The translations under genes and the position numbers were made by a program. The notes beneath the pieces were generated by a model, which had not been told where the DNA came from, did no database searches, and was given only the letters and a program-made list of their open reading frames with translations. Positions 52,937 through 61,612 of a DNA stretch of 64,000 nucleotides are shown piece by piece (the stretch's first letter is position 1; every line of letters begins with the position of its first letter). This DNA comes from Burkholderia multivorans ATCC BAA-247. Lineage in GTDB: Bacteria; Pseudomonadota; Gammaproteobacteria; Burkholderiales; Burkholderiaceae. The DNA lies in contig NZ_CP009830.1 in assembly GCF_000959525.1 (NCBI RefSeq), positions 124,001 to 188,000 of the forward strand, in the 5' to 3' direction.

Positions 52937-54061
52937 ATGGCCTCACCTTTTACTTTTGTGCAGCGCGCGCTAGGCCTTACGGCCGGGAAGCGTAGTCGCG
53001 CGTATGGTCGTCGTTCAACGCAGCATAACGGCGAGCGCTTCGTCAACGTGAGGCCGCGGCCAGCCGAGGGATTCGGAAAGATGCTCCGGGTCGCATGGAA
53101 CATGCTCGTCAATAAACCACAAGGCACGATGCCCGCCGCGGCGCTGACCGTCGATCGCTTGACCGTATCCGAACTCGACGAAGCACCGGACCGCAGCCTG
53201 TACCGTCTTGGGCATTCGACACTGCTCATCAAGTTGCGCGGCGAATGGTGGTTGACCGATCCCGTCTTTTCGGAGCGCGCATCGCCGTTCCGCACGCTCG
53301 GTCCGAAGCGGTTCCACCCTACGCCAATCGCGCTCGGCGATTTGCCTCCGTTGCGCGGAGTCATCCTGTCGCACGATCACTACGATCACCTCGATCGTGA
53401 AACGGTGCTCGCGCTCGCTTCAACGACTCGCGTATTCGTCACGCCGCTAGGTGTCGGCGACCGCTTGATCGAATGGGGCGTCGATGCAGCGAAAGTGCAG
53501 CAGCTCGATTGGTGGCAAAGCGTCGAGATCGATGGGCTGGCGCTGACGGCCACCCCCGCGCAGCATTTCTCCGGCCGAAGCCTGTTCGATGGCGACAGCA
53601 CGCTGTGGGCGTCATGGGTCATCGTCGACGATAGTCTGCGCTTGTTCTTCAGCGGGGACACCGGTTACTTCGATGGCTTCAAGGCAATCGGCGATCGCTT
53701 GGGGCCGTTCGACGTGACATTGATCGAGACTGGCGCGTACGACGCGCAGTGGCCGTACGTGCATATGCAGCCAGAAGAAACGGTTCAGGCTCATATCGAT
53801 CTACGCGGACGACGACTCGTACCGATACACAACGGGACATTCGACCTTGCCATGCATCGTTGGCAAGATCCGTTCGAAAGAGTGACGGCACTGGCTGTGG
53901 CGCGCGGCGTTGCACTGTCGACGCCGCGGATGGGCGAACGTCTCGATCTCGATGCACCGCATCGCGGCGAGCAATGGTGGCGGGCCGTGCCTGAGGAGAA
54001 AAGCGCGTCCGGAAGGAAGGCGCGCCGCTGGCGGTTGTGTCCGGCGGAAGCCGAGAGGTAA
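52937..54061 (+). CDS. Metallo-beta-lactamase-fold hydrolase (UlaG/NAPE-PLD-like)
   Basis: The 374-residue protein has an SHDHYDHLD motif (HxHxDH metal site), LGHSTLLIKLRGEWWLTDPVFSERASPF upstream of it, a TPAQHFSGRSLFDG His, and FSGDTGYFDGFKAIG. This is the UlaG/NAPE-PLD type of the MBL superfamily rather than a beta-lactamase. The N-terminal 60 residues are Lys/Arg/Gly-rich, of unknown purpose. It diverges from the tetR gene and is likely repressed by it. Confidence 0.88.
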   Translation: MASPFTFVQRALGLTAGKRSRAYGRRSTQHNGERFVNVRPRPAEGFGKMLRVAWNMLVNKPQGTMPAAALTVDRLTVSELDEAPDRSLYRLGHSTLLIKLRGEWWLTDPVFSERASPFRTLGPKRFHPTPIALGDLPPLRGVILSHDHYDHLDRETVLALASTTRVFVTPLGVGDRLIEWGVDAAKVQQLDWWQSVEIDGLALTATPAQHFSGRSLFDGDSTLWASWVIVDDSLRLFFSGDTGYFDGFKAIGDRLGPFDVTLIETGAYDAQWPYVHMQPEETVQAHIDLRGRRLVPIHNGTFDLAMHRWQDPFERVTALAVARGVALSTPRMGERLDLDAPHRGEQWWRAVPEEKSASGRKARRWRLCPAEAER

Positions 54062-54136
54062 GCTCACGGGCGATATCCCCTTGCGAATATCGGCAGGCCC
54101 TCGTCCAAGCCGTGCGTTGCGTCGGTTTGCACACGC

Positions 54137-54152
54137 GTTGTCACGTGACAAC
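54137..54152. other. parS partition site 1
   Basis: Perfect palindrome GTTGTCACGTGACAAC. It is the most distal site, 1156 bp before parA and 598 bp from the next copy. The sequence is the type I recall for the third replicon of B. cenocepacia. Confidence 0.92.
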
Positions 54153-54734
54153 CGGCCGGGATCGGCGCGCGGCATGACCGCCGTTTCGCGCATCAGACTC
54201 GGCAATGAATCTTGCGCACGGGCGATTCGTATCGATCACGACCCAACACGTATCAATCAATACAGCGTCACTCTCAAGAAGCTCACCGGGTAATGTCCTG
54301 AGGCGTGAGCCGTCATCCGCCCCCGTTTCCCGCCCTAACGCGGTGTATTCTCCGTGAAACAGCTTGAGCAATCCAGCGTAAACCCTTGTGCCAAAAGGAT
54401 CCCCGCGGCGCTTCAATTTTTCGCGATTGTTTCACGGTTGCGCTCAAAGCCTGCGGAGGGCGGTTTTCACGTCACTACGCTCGGCCCACTCGAGCACATT
54501 GGCGGAGATCGCCAGCGTCCGACGTGTAATCAAGAGCGTTGCGATGCAAGGCGGGGGTTTCCGGTGCCCTTTTATTAGGGACACATCGTTGCATGATGCG
54601 GCAGCTGCTAACTCGGCCGGCGTGCAGTTGAGCCCGATGCCGCCCGGCCCGATTCCAACGGCGGTCTTTCCGCGGCGAACGTAGCGCCCTCTCTTCTTTC
54701 GAGCCGCCCGGAGCGATATCCAACGGTCCACGTC

Positions 54735-54750
54735 GTTGTCACGTGACAAC
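54735..54750. other. parS partition site 2
   Basis: Perfect palindrome GTTGTCACGTGACAAC, in the middle of the gene-free region upstream of parA. Confidence 0.92.
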
Positions 54751-54904
54751 TCGACTCCCGCAGCCGTGCTACGCACTTCTGCAGTTACGGAGCGTCGTAG
54801 GCGTCAGGGACCTACTGACACGATCGTCGAGGAGATGAAGCAGCAAAAGGGGCGTTGATTTAAGGCGGCAGACCTCGGCAGCCCGCTGAGCGTCGCCGGC
54901 GGTA

Positions 54905-54920
54905 GTTGTCACGTAACAAC
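54905..54920. other. parS partition site 3 (one base changed)
   Basis: GTTGTCACGTAACAAC differs from the consensus at one position of the second half-site. It lies 170 bp after site 2. Confidence 0.85.
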
Positions 54921-55038
54921 CGCGAACCAGAGGGGCCGCGACAAGCGCAACGGGAGCCCAATTTATCGAAAAAGGCGCCTAACTCAGCGTCGTTCTCCTG
55001 CGCGAGCGCCGTGGAGGTACGTCGCTACGGGCATCCCG

Positions 55039-55054
55039 GTTGTCACGTAACAAC
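55039..55054. other. parS partition site 4 (one base changed)
   Basis: GTTGTCACGTAACAAC, identical to site 3, including the same A in the second half-site, 134 bp after it. Confidence 0.85.
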
Positions 55055-55198
55055 CGCCTGCCCTACTGTCGCACTTCTATAGTCCCGCGTTCGCGAAGCG
55101 CAATTTAACGAGACCTATCAACCCTCGTGCTCCGGAATCACCGCACGATCATTTTTCTATCCAGCGTCGTTATCCGAGCCACCCAGCCATTCGACCTA

Positions 55199-55214
55199 CT
55201 TGTCACGTGACAAC
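55199..55214. other. parS partition site 5 (outermost base changed)
   Basis: CTTGTCACGTGACAAC keeps the 14-bp core; only the first base differs. It is 41 bp upstream of the parAB -35 element, so ParB spreading here could influence the promoter. Confidence 0.85.
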
Positions 55215-55254
55215 CACATTTCGTAAAAAATCGAGCCTTGTGAAAGCGTTTGTC

Positions 55255-55283
55255 TGGACAATCAGCGTTTCGCTGAATATATT
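55255..55283 (+). promoter_or_regulatory. parAB promoter
   Basis: TGGACA (55255-55260) and TATATT (55278-55283) are separated by 17 bp, a good sigma-70 promoter. It lies between parS site 5 and the parA start at 55308, with a GTGGAG ribosome site at 55296-55301. Confidence 0.7.
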
Positions 55284-55307
55284 ACGCAAAACTCCGTGGA
55301 GAATTTA

Positions 55308-56003
55308 ATGGCCTTCAAAATCGCCGTTAGCAATCAAAAAGGTGGGACGGGGAAGACGACCATCTCCGTCAATATCGCCGCGGCATTCGAAGCGGGCGGG
55401 AACAAAGTGGCGCTGATCGACGCCGACCCTCAAGGCACTTCGGTCCGCTGGGTAACGAGCGGCGAGAACACGCTCCCGATGACAGTCCTGTCGCTGGCAC
55501 CTGCCGGGCGCGGCATCGGCGCCGAAATAAAAAAACAGGATGCAAACTTCGACGTCATCGTCGTCGACTGTCCGGGCAACCTCGAGGACCCACGCATTGC
55601 CTCCGTGCTCGAAGTGGCCGATTTCTGCCTGGTGCCGTTGTCGCCGTCGCCGGCCGATCTGTACAGCACCGTCGCGATGATCCGCATGATCGAGTCGATG
55701 CGCGCCGTTCGCAATCCCAATCTCTCTTCCGCATTAATGCTGAATAGCGTCAATGGAAAAACTAAAATGCGTGAAGAAATTTTAAAAATTCTAAGAGCGG
55801 AAGAAATAGGGGAGCATCTGCTCGACAGCCAGATCGCACAACGCGAGGTCTATCGCCAAACGTTCGCGCTCGGCACGACCATTCACCATCACAACCGGTA
55901 TCTGAAGGGGCTGAAAGAGGCTCGCGCCGAGATCGAAAAGCTCGTGACCGAAATGGCCCAATACATCGCATCGACGCGCGCAACGGGAGCCGCTCATGGC
56001 TAA
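55308..56003 (+). CDS. parA: ParA, partition ATPase
   Basis: The 231-residue protein starts MAFKIAVSNQKGGTGKTTISVN with the deviant Walker A motif (KGGTGKTT, Lys11 and Lys16), followed by VALIDADPQG and FDVIVVDCPGNL (Walker B). It is the short ParA form without an N-terminal DNA-binding domain, so it regulates through other means. The ATG at 55308 is preferred over an upstream GTG at 55296, which overlaps the ribosome site. It moves the replicon by binding nucleoid DNA and responding to ParB. Confidence 0.95.
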   Translation: MAFKIAVSNQKGGTGKTTISVNIAAAFEAGGNKVALIDADPQGTSVRWVTSGENTLPMTVLSLAPAGRGIGAEIKKQDANFDVIVVDCPGNLEDPRIASVLEVADFCLVPLSPSPADLYSTVAMIRMIESMRAVRNPNLSSALMLNSVNGKTKMREEILKILRAEEIGEHLLDSQIAQREVYRQTFALGTTIHHHNRYLKGLKEARAEIEKLVTEMAQYIASTRATGAAHG

Positions 56004-57021
56004 GGACACATCCAAAGAGAAAAAGCCGACCGGCAATCTGCATCTCGCGGCAGGGCTGCTGCGCGGGCTCGCGCAAGAAAACGCGGCGCTCGAAACGCGC
56101 ATACCCGAGCCGCCCTCGGCGGCGAAAACAGGCGTCGGCGCCGCGGTGGCGGCCGCCCCCGGCGTCACGCCACCCGATGCGCTGGATCTCGGCGCGCCGC
56201 AACGCGTCGCCGTCAAGGACTGCATTCCGAACCCGTTCAATCCGCGCGTGTTCTACTCCGAATCGAGCCTGCACGAACTCGCGTTGACGTTGAAGCGAGA
56301 AGGGCAGATCGAGCCGATCAAGGTCACGCGGCTGCCGGAGTTTCCGGGCAAACTCGTCGTGATCGACGGTCAACGCCGCTTGCGCGCCACGAGCATCAAC
56401 GGCGACGAAACGATCAACGCGACGTTCCGCACCGATCACACGCCGGAGCAACTCTATACGATCGCGTATCGCGCCAACCACGATCACGAACGCCAGACGA
56501 TCTTCGACGACGCAGTGGCATGGAAGCGCCTGCTCGACGAGAAGGTCTTCCCCGACCAGAACACGCTCGCGGAAAAGATCGGCAAGGACAAGGCATCGAT
56601 CAGCAAGACGCTGTCGCTGAACGCCCTGCCGAATACGCTGCTCGAGCGCATGGCGGCCGCGAGCGACGTCGTCGGCCTGCAGGCAGCGTATTTCCTGAAG
56701 CTGATCTTCGAGCGCCTGGGCGAGGCGACCGCCGACCGTCTGCTGACGGCCGTCATCGATCGCAAGAAGTCGGTGCGCGACCTCGAGAACTTCCTGCGCG
56801 CGCAGAGCGACGACACCAAGAAGGCGGGACGTACGCGCTACAGCGTCCGTCACGATTTCGCGCTCGAGTCACGCGCGATCGGCCAGTTGAAGACATATCC
56901 CGACGGGCGTCTCGACCTGCAGCTGAAGGGCGTGGACGCAACCCATCAGGAAGCGCTCGCCGACAAGCTCAAGGCCGTCATCGACGAATACGTCGCCGCA
57001 CTGACCGCCGCACAGCAGTAA
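55996..57021 (+). CDS. parB: ParB, parS-binding CTPase partition protein
   Basis: The 341-residue protein overlaps parA by 8 bp. It has the ParB N-terminal domain with VAVKDCIPNPFNPRVFYSESSLHELA, the phosphate-binding VVIDGQRRLRATSI (a GxRR-x-RA box), a helix-turn-helix DQNTLAEKIGKDKASISKTLSLNALPNTLLERM, and a C-terminal dimer domain ending KAVIDEYVAALTAAQQ. The N-terminal 60 residues are Ala/Lys-rich. It should bind the five parS sites upstream. Confidence 0.95.
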   Translation: MAKDTSKEKKPTGNLHLAAGLLRGLAQENAALETRIPEPPSAAKTGVGAAVAAAPGVTPPDALDLGAPQRVAVKDCIPNPFNPRVFYSESSLHELALTLKREGQIEPIKVTRLPEFPGKLVVIDGQRRLRATSINGDETINATFRTDHTPEQLYTIAYRANHDHERQTIFDDAVAWKRLLDEKVFPDQNTLAEKIGKDKASISKTLSLNALPNTLLERMAAASDVVGLQAAYFLKLIFERLGEATADRLLTAVIDRKKSVRDLENFLRAQSDDTKKAGRTRYSVRHDFALESRAIGQLKTYPDGRLDLQLKGVDATHQEALADKLKAVIDEYVAALTAAQQ

Positions 57022-57040
57022 AACGAAACAACGCAGACCT

Positions 57041-57090
57041 CGCGTCCACGCCGCACGCCACGTCGGAGCGATCCGACGTACGTGGACGCG
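57041..57090. terminator. Nested bidirectional hairpin between parB and the initiator gene
   Basis: The outer arms CGCGTCCACG (57041-57050) and CGTGGACGCG (57081-57090) enclose an inner hairpin ACGTCGGA (57060-57067) / TCCGACGT (57072-57079). It fills the 86-bp gap between the two convergent stop codons and can fold on either strand. No T tract is present, so it may be a barrier against read-through rather than a classical terminator. Confidence 0.7.
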
Positions 57091-57107
57091 GATCCGCGCG
57101 GTCTCGT

Positions 57108-58424
57108 TCAGTTGGTGGCGAGGCTGCTCTTGAGCAGGAACTCGAGCAGATCGTCCGACGTCGGCTCGCCCCAGGTGTCGAGCGCGAGCCAGCGGAAGAA
57201 GCTCGTTTGTGCGAGCTTGCTTGCCTTCTTCTTCGGCGACAGCGTCAGGTCCTTCGACCCGGCAACGGTCTCGTTGTAGCGTTCGATCAGCTTGGTCTGA
57301 TCGTCGATCTCGAGCTCGCGGAAATACGCGCCGGCTTCCTCGACCTTCGCGGCCAGATACTTGTCGCGAATCTGCTCCTGCTTGCTTTGCGCGGATTCCT
57401 GGACTGCTGCGCCGGTCTCGGCGCCTTGTCCGTCGGACAGCGTGTAGCCGTGCGTCAGCGCTTTGCGGAAATACGCGGCCACATTGTCGATCGGCGCGGC
57501 ATTCTTTTTCGTAGTCCGATTGAGCGTATAGGCGATCGCCGCCTTGATCCGCTGTACGCCGTATTGCGTAATGAGCCGACGCGCTTCGGAGCGCGGGATG
57601 CCGAACTTCGCGACCTCATCGACGAGCGCTTCGTTCTTGACGTCCCCTTCCTCGACCGTATCGGCGCTCGGCTTGCGCGTGACCTTGAACTGCACGGCCT
57701 CGACACTGCGGCCCGACTTGTGTTCGATCAGTTCAAGCGTGTGGTCCGATACTTCGTTCACCTCCTGAATGCACGGCACGAGGACCTTGCTCTTGAACAG
57801 CTTGTACTCCTTGTACGACTGCGATGCCTTGTCCTGACCCAGAATGAGGTCGCGGAACTTCGGCAGCGGGATCTTGGCGGTGATGCCGATCCCTTCGTAG
57901 CGCACGGTGTTTTCCCACAGCGCCAGCGAATGCGATCGACGAAACTCGCGCGCGATGCGCATATCGATCAACGCATAGATCTCGGGGTTGAGCAGTTCGC
58001 TGCGAATCTGGTCGGAGAAGCTGTACTTCAGGACCGATTGCTCGAGCTCCGCGCCCGCCAGCAAGCCCGACGCCTTCCACACGGTCGACCGGTCGGCGGC
58101 TAGGTAGTCCCAGTTCACGACGGTGCTGATCAGCGAATTGACCGTATCCTTCACGTACTTCGTGTTGTTGCTGTTCAGCCCGCTCTCGTGCGAAAGCGCG
58201 GCAATCGAAATCGAGAAGCTCGTGCGGCCGGGCTCGAACGCTTCCTGTCGAAGCGCGTTCTTGATGAGCGAACTGAACATCTTGCGCTGCTGCAGTCCGA
58301 TCTTCCCCGACTTGGGTGCGATGTGAATCGCCTGGACCGCCTTGCGCAGCAAGTCGGGAGGCTCGGGTGTCTGAAACAGCGAAACCTGTTTGTCGGAGCC
58401 TTTGCTTGCGGGCTTGCGCGGCAT
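57108..58424 (-). CDS. Plasmid-type replication initiator (RepB/Rep_3-like family)
   Basis: The 438-residue protein has the two winged-helix arrangement of plasmid initiators: PPDLLRKAVQAIHIAPKSGKIGLQQRKMFSSLIKNALR near the start, FSISIAALSHESGLNSNNTKYVKDTVNSL for DNA binding, and SHSLALWENTVRYEGIGITAKIPLPKFRDLILG. It extends past the core domains with a Lys-rich tail (ILTLSPKKKASKLAQ region). It reads away from the iteron array that begins 152 bp upstream, its likely binding sites and origin. It is conserved on Burkholderia secondary replicons. Confidence 0.93.
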   Translation of the reverse strand: MPRKPASKGSDKQVSLFQTPEPPDLLRKAVQAIHIAPKSGKIGLQQRKMFSSLIKNALRQEAFEPGRTSFSISIAALSHESGLNSNNTKYVKDTVNSLISTVVNWDYLAADRSTVWKASGLLAGAELEQSVLKYSFSDQIRSELLNPEIYALIDMRIAREFRRSHSLALWENTVRYEGIGITAKIPLPKFRDLILGQDKASQSYKEYKLFKSKVLVPCIQEVNEVSDHTLELIEHKSGRSVEAVQFKVTRKPSADTVEEGDVKNEALVDEVAKFGIPRSEARRLITQYGVQRIKAAIAYTLNRTTKKNAAPIDNVAAYFRKALTHGYTLSDGQGAETGAAVQESAQSKQEQIRDKYLAAKVEEAGAYFRELEIDDQTKLIERYNETVAGSKDLTLSPKKKASKLAQTSFFRWLALDTWGEPTSDDLLEFLLKSSLATN

Positions 58425-59157
58425 CGTGGTGTCCGGATAAGGTGACCGTATTGAGGGCGGACTTTATACCTTTTCGCGGCGGCGAGCAACGCCCCTGTTC
58501 CAGCGTCACTTGCACAACGGACGCTAAGCCGTCGACGCAAAAGGGAAATTTTTTGTGTGTCGATCGGCGCGTCGTCCCATAGGCATATACCTTTCGGCCA
58601 AAATGCGTCCCACAAACAGCTACCTTTGACGCTCGAACACCCGCGCCCGGCATGGCTCTTGCCGAATCGAAGGTAGCCTTCCATGGGAACTTATCCGGCT
58701 GAACCGGAACGGAACCGGCATTTCGTGGTGCCGTGCAGCACGGTCGCGATTTTCTCCCATAGCCGGCTACCTTTTCAAAATCCCATAAATGGATACCTTC
58801 AAACGCATCGACAGTGAGAGGTTTCGCACGATCGCCGCAGGGGCCGCGCCAAAGCATCCCATAAACCGCTACCTTACTGCGTTCCCATAAAAGGTTACCT
58901 TTCTCGCCAGAGGCACCTGTTTATGGGAGACCACGCCGCGCGCATGACCTTCGATGCCATCCCGAGCGCCGAACCGCTGCCCATAAACGGCTACCTTTCG
59001 CCGATACCATAAACGGCTACCCAAACAGGAACGCAATGCCTCTCGACATTCGGCATTTCGCAGCAACGCACCATAAATGGCTACCTGAAGGAGATCCCAT
59101 AGATGGCTACCCAAGCCATTTCCGGTCTGAAATCCCATAGACGGGTACGCTCTTCCC

Positions 59158-59210
59158 ATATCCACATCCCCGGTTCCCCACAGGCTGGTACCCAATCCCC
59201 CAAATCCACA
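59158..59210. promoter_or_regulatory. Two DnaA-box-like sites inside the iteron array
   Basis: ATATCCACA (59158-59166) differs from the TTATCCACA box at one base, and AAATCCACA (59202-59210) at two. Both point the same way and lie between iterons. They are weak but well placed for a DnaA contribution. Confidence 0.35.
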
Positions 59211-59280
59211 GACCTCACCCCCCACGATCTTCTACCTGTGCTCCCATAAATGGGTACCGATCCCCCTTCAAACCCTTACT

Positions 59281-59354
59281 GGACAAGGCTGTGAGGCTGC
59301 TAAAAGTAGTTAAAGAAGTAAACGTTGCTTTCTAAAGATGTAAACACACGTGTG
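59281..59354. other. AT-rich candidate DNA unwinding element
   Basis: Two 13-mers, TAAAGAAGTAAAC (59311-59323) and TAAAGATGTAAAC (59333-59345), 12 of 13 bases identical and 22 bp apart, lie in the most AT-rich stretch of the origin. A CACACGTGTG palindrome follows at 59345-59354. Tandem AT-rich 13-mers beside iterons are the classic form of an unwinding element. Confidence 0.6.
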
Positions 59355-60076
59355 CTTTTGCAGAAAGACCTACCCCATAAACCGCTACCCAACGATGCCG
59401 AGGTGGTTCAAAGTGACGGTCACGGTGGTGCTCACCGGAGCTGAGCGACGCAAGAATTCCTTTTCCTGACAATGACTTACGCGTCCAACGTGACCTCGCA
59501 TGTGAGTACCTACTCACAAACTGCAAACGTAGAAACCTATGGGAGAAAACCGCCCGCGAAACGGCGATCGGACCGTATAGGTTCCCGTCTATGGGAGCAT
59601 CCAGGCAGCGCAGGCGTGTCATTCCGCACGCAATCGACGCGGGCGCCGCACTGAAACAGCTGTGGGGCAGACGACCATTCACGCGGTTGAATCGCTGTCG
59701 AGCGGACTTGTGGCAAGCAGACTTGTCCTCACCGAGCCGCGGCGCTTTGGACAACCCGCTCGCCGGACCCTTGCTGAACCGCTGCGAGTAGCACTGTCGC
59801 GCTTGGCACCTCACACGATCTTTCACATCGCGATAACAGCTTCGTTCCCAAATCCGATCGAACCGCAAATCGACCGCAGCTTCACCCGGGCTAGCCCAAC
59901 TCGGTCAGATATCTCCCATAAACGTATCCCCAAGCCACCATCGCGACGTGAACCCGGCCGTCGCGTAACGCGGTTATGATGCACAGGCCCCGTCCGGTTT
60001 CTCTACCGCTCGGGGAGCAGGGGTGGTATCTCGATGTGCTGTCTGTCCGTGACCCATTACACAAGAGAGTTCAGCG

Positions 60077-60385
60077 ATGCGAATCCAGACGAAAAAACTG
60101 ATGCTGGCCGCGACTGCGGCTGCGTTCCTGCTTGGCTCGACGGCGCCCGTGTTTGCGCAGACGGATGCGAGCGCACCGGCCGCGCAGGACGCCAAGGCTG
60201 CCAAGCAGGAAGCGCGCAAGGCGGCACGTGCCAAACGCAAAGCCGAACGCAAGGCGGCGCGCGCGAAGAATACCGCTGAGCTGAAGAAGCTCGAGGACGC
60301 GGGCTACAAGCCGGCCGTCAACGATCCGAATTATCCGCAGAACCTCCAGAACGCCGAGAAGAAGGCCGCCGGTTCGGGCCAGTAA
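60077..60385 (+). CDS. Small exported Lys/Ala-rich protein (DUF4148-like)
   Basis: The 102-residue protein has a clear Sec signal peptide (MRIQTKKLMLAATAAAFLLG, likely cleaved after VFAQ), then a very basic Ala/Lys/Arg-rich helix (KQEARKAARAKRKAERKAARAKNTAE) and a C-terminal GYKPAVNDPNYPQNLQNAEKK, the DUF4148-type ending. It would be periplasmic. It is the first gene after the origin and ends in a strong hairpin. Its function is unknown. Confidence 0.8.
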   Translation: MRIQTKKLMLAATAAAFLLGSTAPVFAQTDASAPAAQDAKAAKQEARKAARAKRKAERKAARAKNTAELKKLEDAGYKPAVNDPNYPQNLQNAEKKAAGSGQ

Positions 60386-60398
60386 GCGCCGACCGGTT

Positions 60399-60428
60399 CG
60401 CAAGCCGCGGATGTCCTCGCGGCTTGCG
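60399..60428 (+). terminator. Hairpin after the small exported protein gene
   Basis: CGCAAGCCGCG (60399-60409) and CGCGGCTTGCG (60418-60428) form a perfect 11-bp stem with an 8-nt loop, 13 bp past the stop codon. No T tract follows. Confidence 0.65.
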
Positions 60429-60563
60429 TGCCGCAGCGATGACTGCGGCGCTCCACGAGTCGCTTTCGATCGGCGGCCGACACATCGCGCCTCGACAATC
60501 CCTTCTACGCCGGGCTCCCCGGCATGCCCATCCGGCCCATCCGGCAGGCACCTCACACGCCGA

Positions 60564-61469
60564 TCAGCGCAGACCGCCCGAACGCTCCGCACGTCCCGCC
60601 AGCTTCAGCCAGTCCCTGAACGCGCGTACCGCTTCATCGTCGATCCGCGTGGCCGACACGTAGGTGAAATACCGCCACGCCGGCAACGCCGGGCCGCTGA
60701 ACGGCTGCACGAGCCGGCCGTCGGCAATATCGTCGGCGACGAGCGCGATCGGCCCCATTGCCACGCCGAGTCCGTCGAGCGCGCCCTGCAGCGTCAGGTA
60801 GAAATGTTCGAGCGTCAGCGCCTGCCGAGGCGCGAGATTCGGGCAGCCGGCCGCTGCGAGCCATTCCGGCCACATGCCGGGATAGGTGGCCGCATGCAGC
60901 AACGTGAAGTTCGCCAGATCGGCCGGCGTGCGCAGCGGCGTGCGCTCGAGCAGCTTCGGCGCACACACCGGCAAGCGGACTTCGGACAGGAATTCGTCGG
61001 CCACGTAACCGTCGATCGTCTGCGGGCCGCCGCGGATGATCAGATCGGCGCTGTCGCGCAGCTTGTCGATCGGCTCGTTCGACGTCGACAGCCGCACCTC
61101 GATCGTTGGATGGGCGACCTGAAACGACGACAGTTTCGGCACCAGCCAGCGCAACGAAAACGTTGCGGGCGCATTGACGCGCAGCACGCGCTGCTGGCCT
61201 TGCCCGAACTGCTGCGCAGTCGCGAGCGCGATGCGATCGAACGATGCGCAGACTTCCGCAAGATACGTACGCCCTGCATCGGTGAGCACGACGCGTCGAT
61301 TCAGACGTTCGAACAGCGGCTTGCCGAGCCAGGTCTCCAGCTGCTGTACATGCCGGCTGATCGCACCGTGCGTGACGCACAGTTCGTCGGCGGCGAGCGT
61401 GAAGCTACCCAGTCGCGCGGCGGCCTCGAATGCGCGTAGCGAATTCAGCGGCGGAAGTCGACGTGCCAT
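60564..61469 (-). CDS. LysR family regulator (GcvA-like)
   Basis: The 301-residue protein (start MARRLPPLNSLRAFEAAARLGSFTLAADELCVTHGAISRHVQQLETWLGKPLFER) matches the GcvA-type LysR pattern, in which the helix-turn-helix starts near residue 6, followed by a substrate domain with NAPATFSLRWLVPKLSSFQVAHPTIEVRLSTS. It diverges from purA across 143 bp. The much longer frame to 62462 is antisense to purA and rejected. Confidence 0.87.
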   Translation of the reverse strand: MARRLPPLNSLRAFEAAARLGSFTLAADELCVTHGAISRHVQQLETWLGKPLFERLNRRVVLTDAGRTYLAEVCASFDRIALATAQQFGQGQQRVLRVNAPATFSLRWLVPKLSSFQVAHPTIEVRLSTSNEPIDKLRDSADLIIRGGPQTIDGYVADEFLSEVRLPVCAPKLLERTPLRTPADLANFTLLHAATYPGMWPEWLAAAGCPNLAPRQALTLEHFYLTLQGALDGLGVAMGPIALVADDIADGRLVQPFSGPALPAWRYFTYVSATRIDDEAVRAFRDWLKLAGRAERSGGLR

Positions 61470-61612
61470 GCTTTTCGAGTCCGTGTGAGTTTTTCTGACG
61501 AGATCGCTCAGATTTAATCGTTTGATTGCCGGGAGACGCTTTGCGACTATGCCACACGAGCGGCCGCATCGGCCGACGCGAGTGTCTGAATTTCTCACAT
61601 GGAGAATCGAGC

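Larger units (their letters stand above)
54062..55307. other. Partition (parS-rich) intergenic region
   Basis: These 1246 bp carry no convincing gene but five parS copies (54137, 54735, 54905, 55039, 55199) and the parAB promoter. A frame ending RRQGPTDTIVEEMKQQKGR near 54857 looks like the tail of an unidentified gene fragment. The GC content is lower than in flanking coding DNA. The region serves as the replicon's centromere. Confidence 0.75.
58576..59932. repeat. Replication origin: array of 18-bp iterons
   Basis: About twenty copies of CCCATAAACGGCTACCTT-like words occur. Plus-strand copies start at 58576, 58609, 58756, 58782, 58858, 58884, 58980, 59006, 59070, 59096, 59134, 59177, 59221, 59243, 59374 and 59915. 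Minus-strand copies lie at 58670-58687, 58910-58927, 59526-59543 and 59578-59595. The core (CCATAxxxGGxTACC) is kept and the last two bases alternate between TT and CA. Several pairs are 26 bp apart. These are the expected binding sites of the initiator encoded just to the left, and they define the origin. Confidence 0.93.

Noticed and set aside
54444-54776. A 110-codon minus-strand frame in the parS region
   Set aside because: No family is recognisable and it spans a parS copy; the region is better explained as a centromere-like spacer.
54780-54858. Tail of a transposase or integrase (frame ending RRQGPTDTIVEEMKQQKGR)
   Set aside because: The ending looks protein-like, but it has no start, no recognisable domain, and no inverted repeats or target duplications nearby.
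58869-59225. A 118-codon minus-strand open frame with repeated VAIYG/VAVYG words
   Set aside because: The repeated words are simply the iterons read as codons; the frame lies wholly inside the origin.
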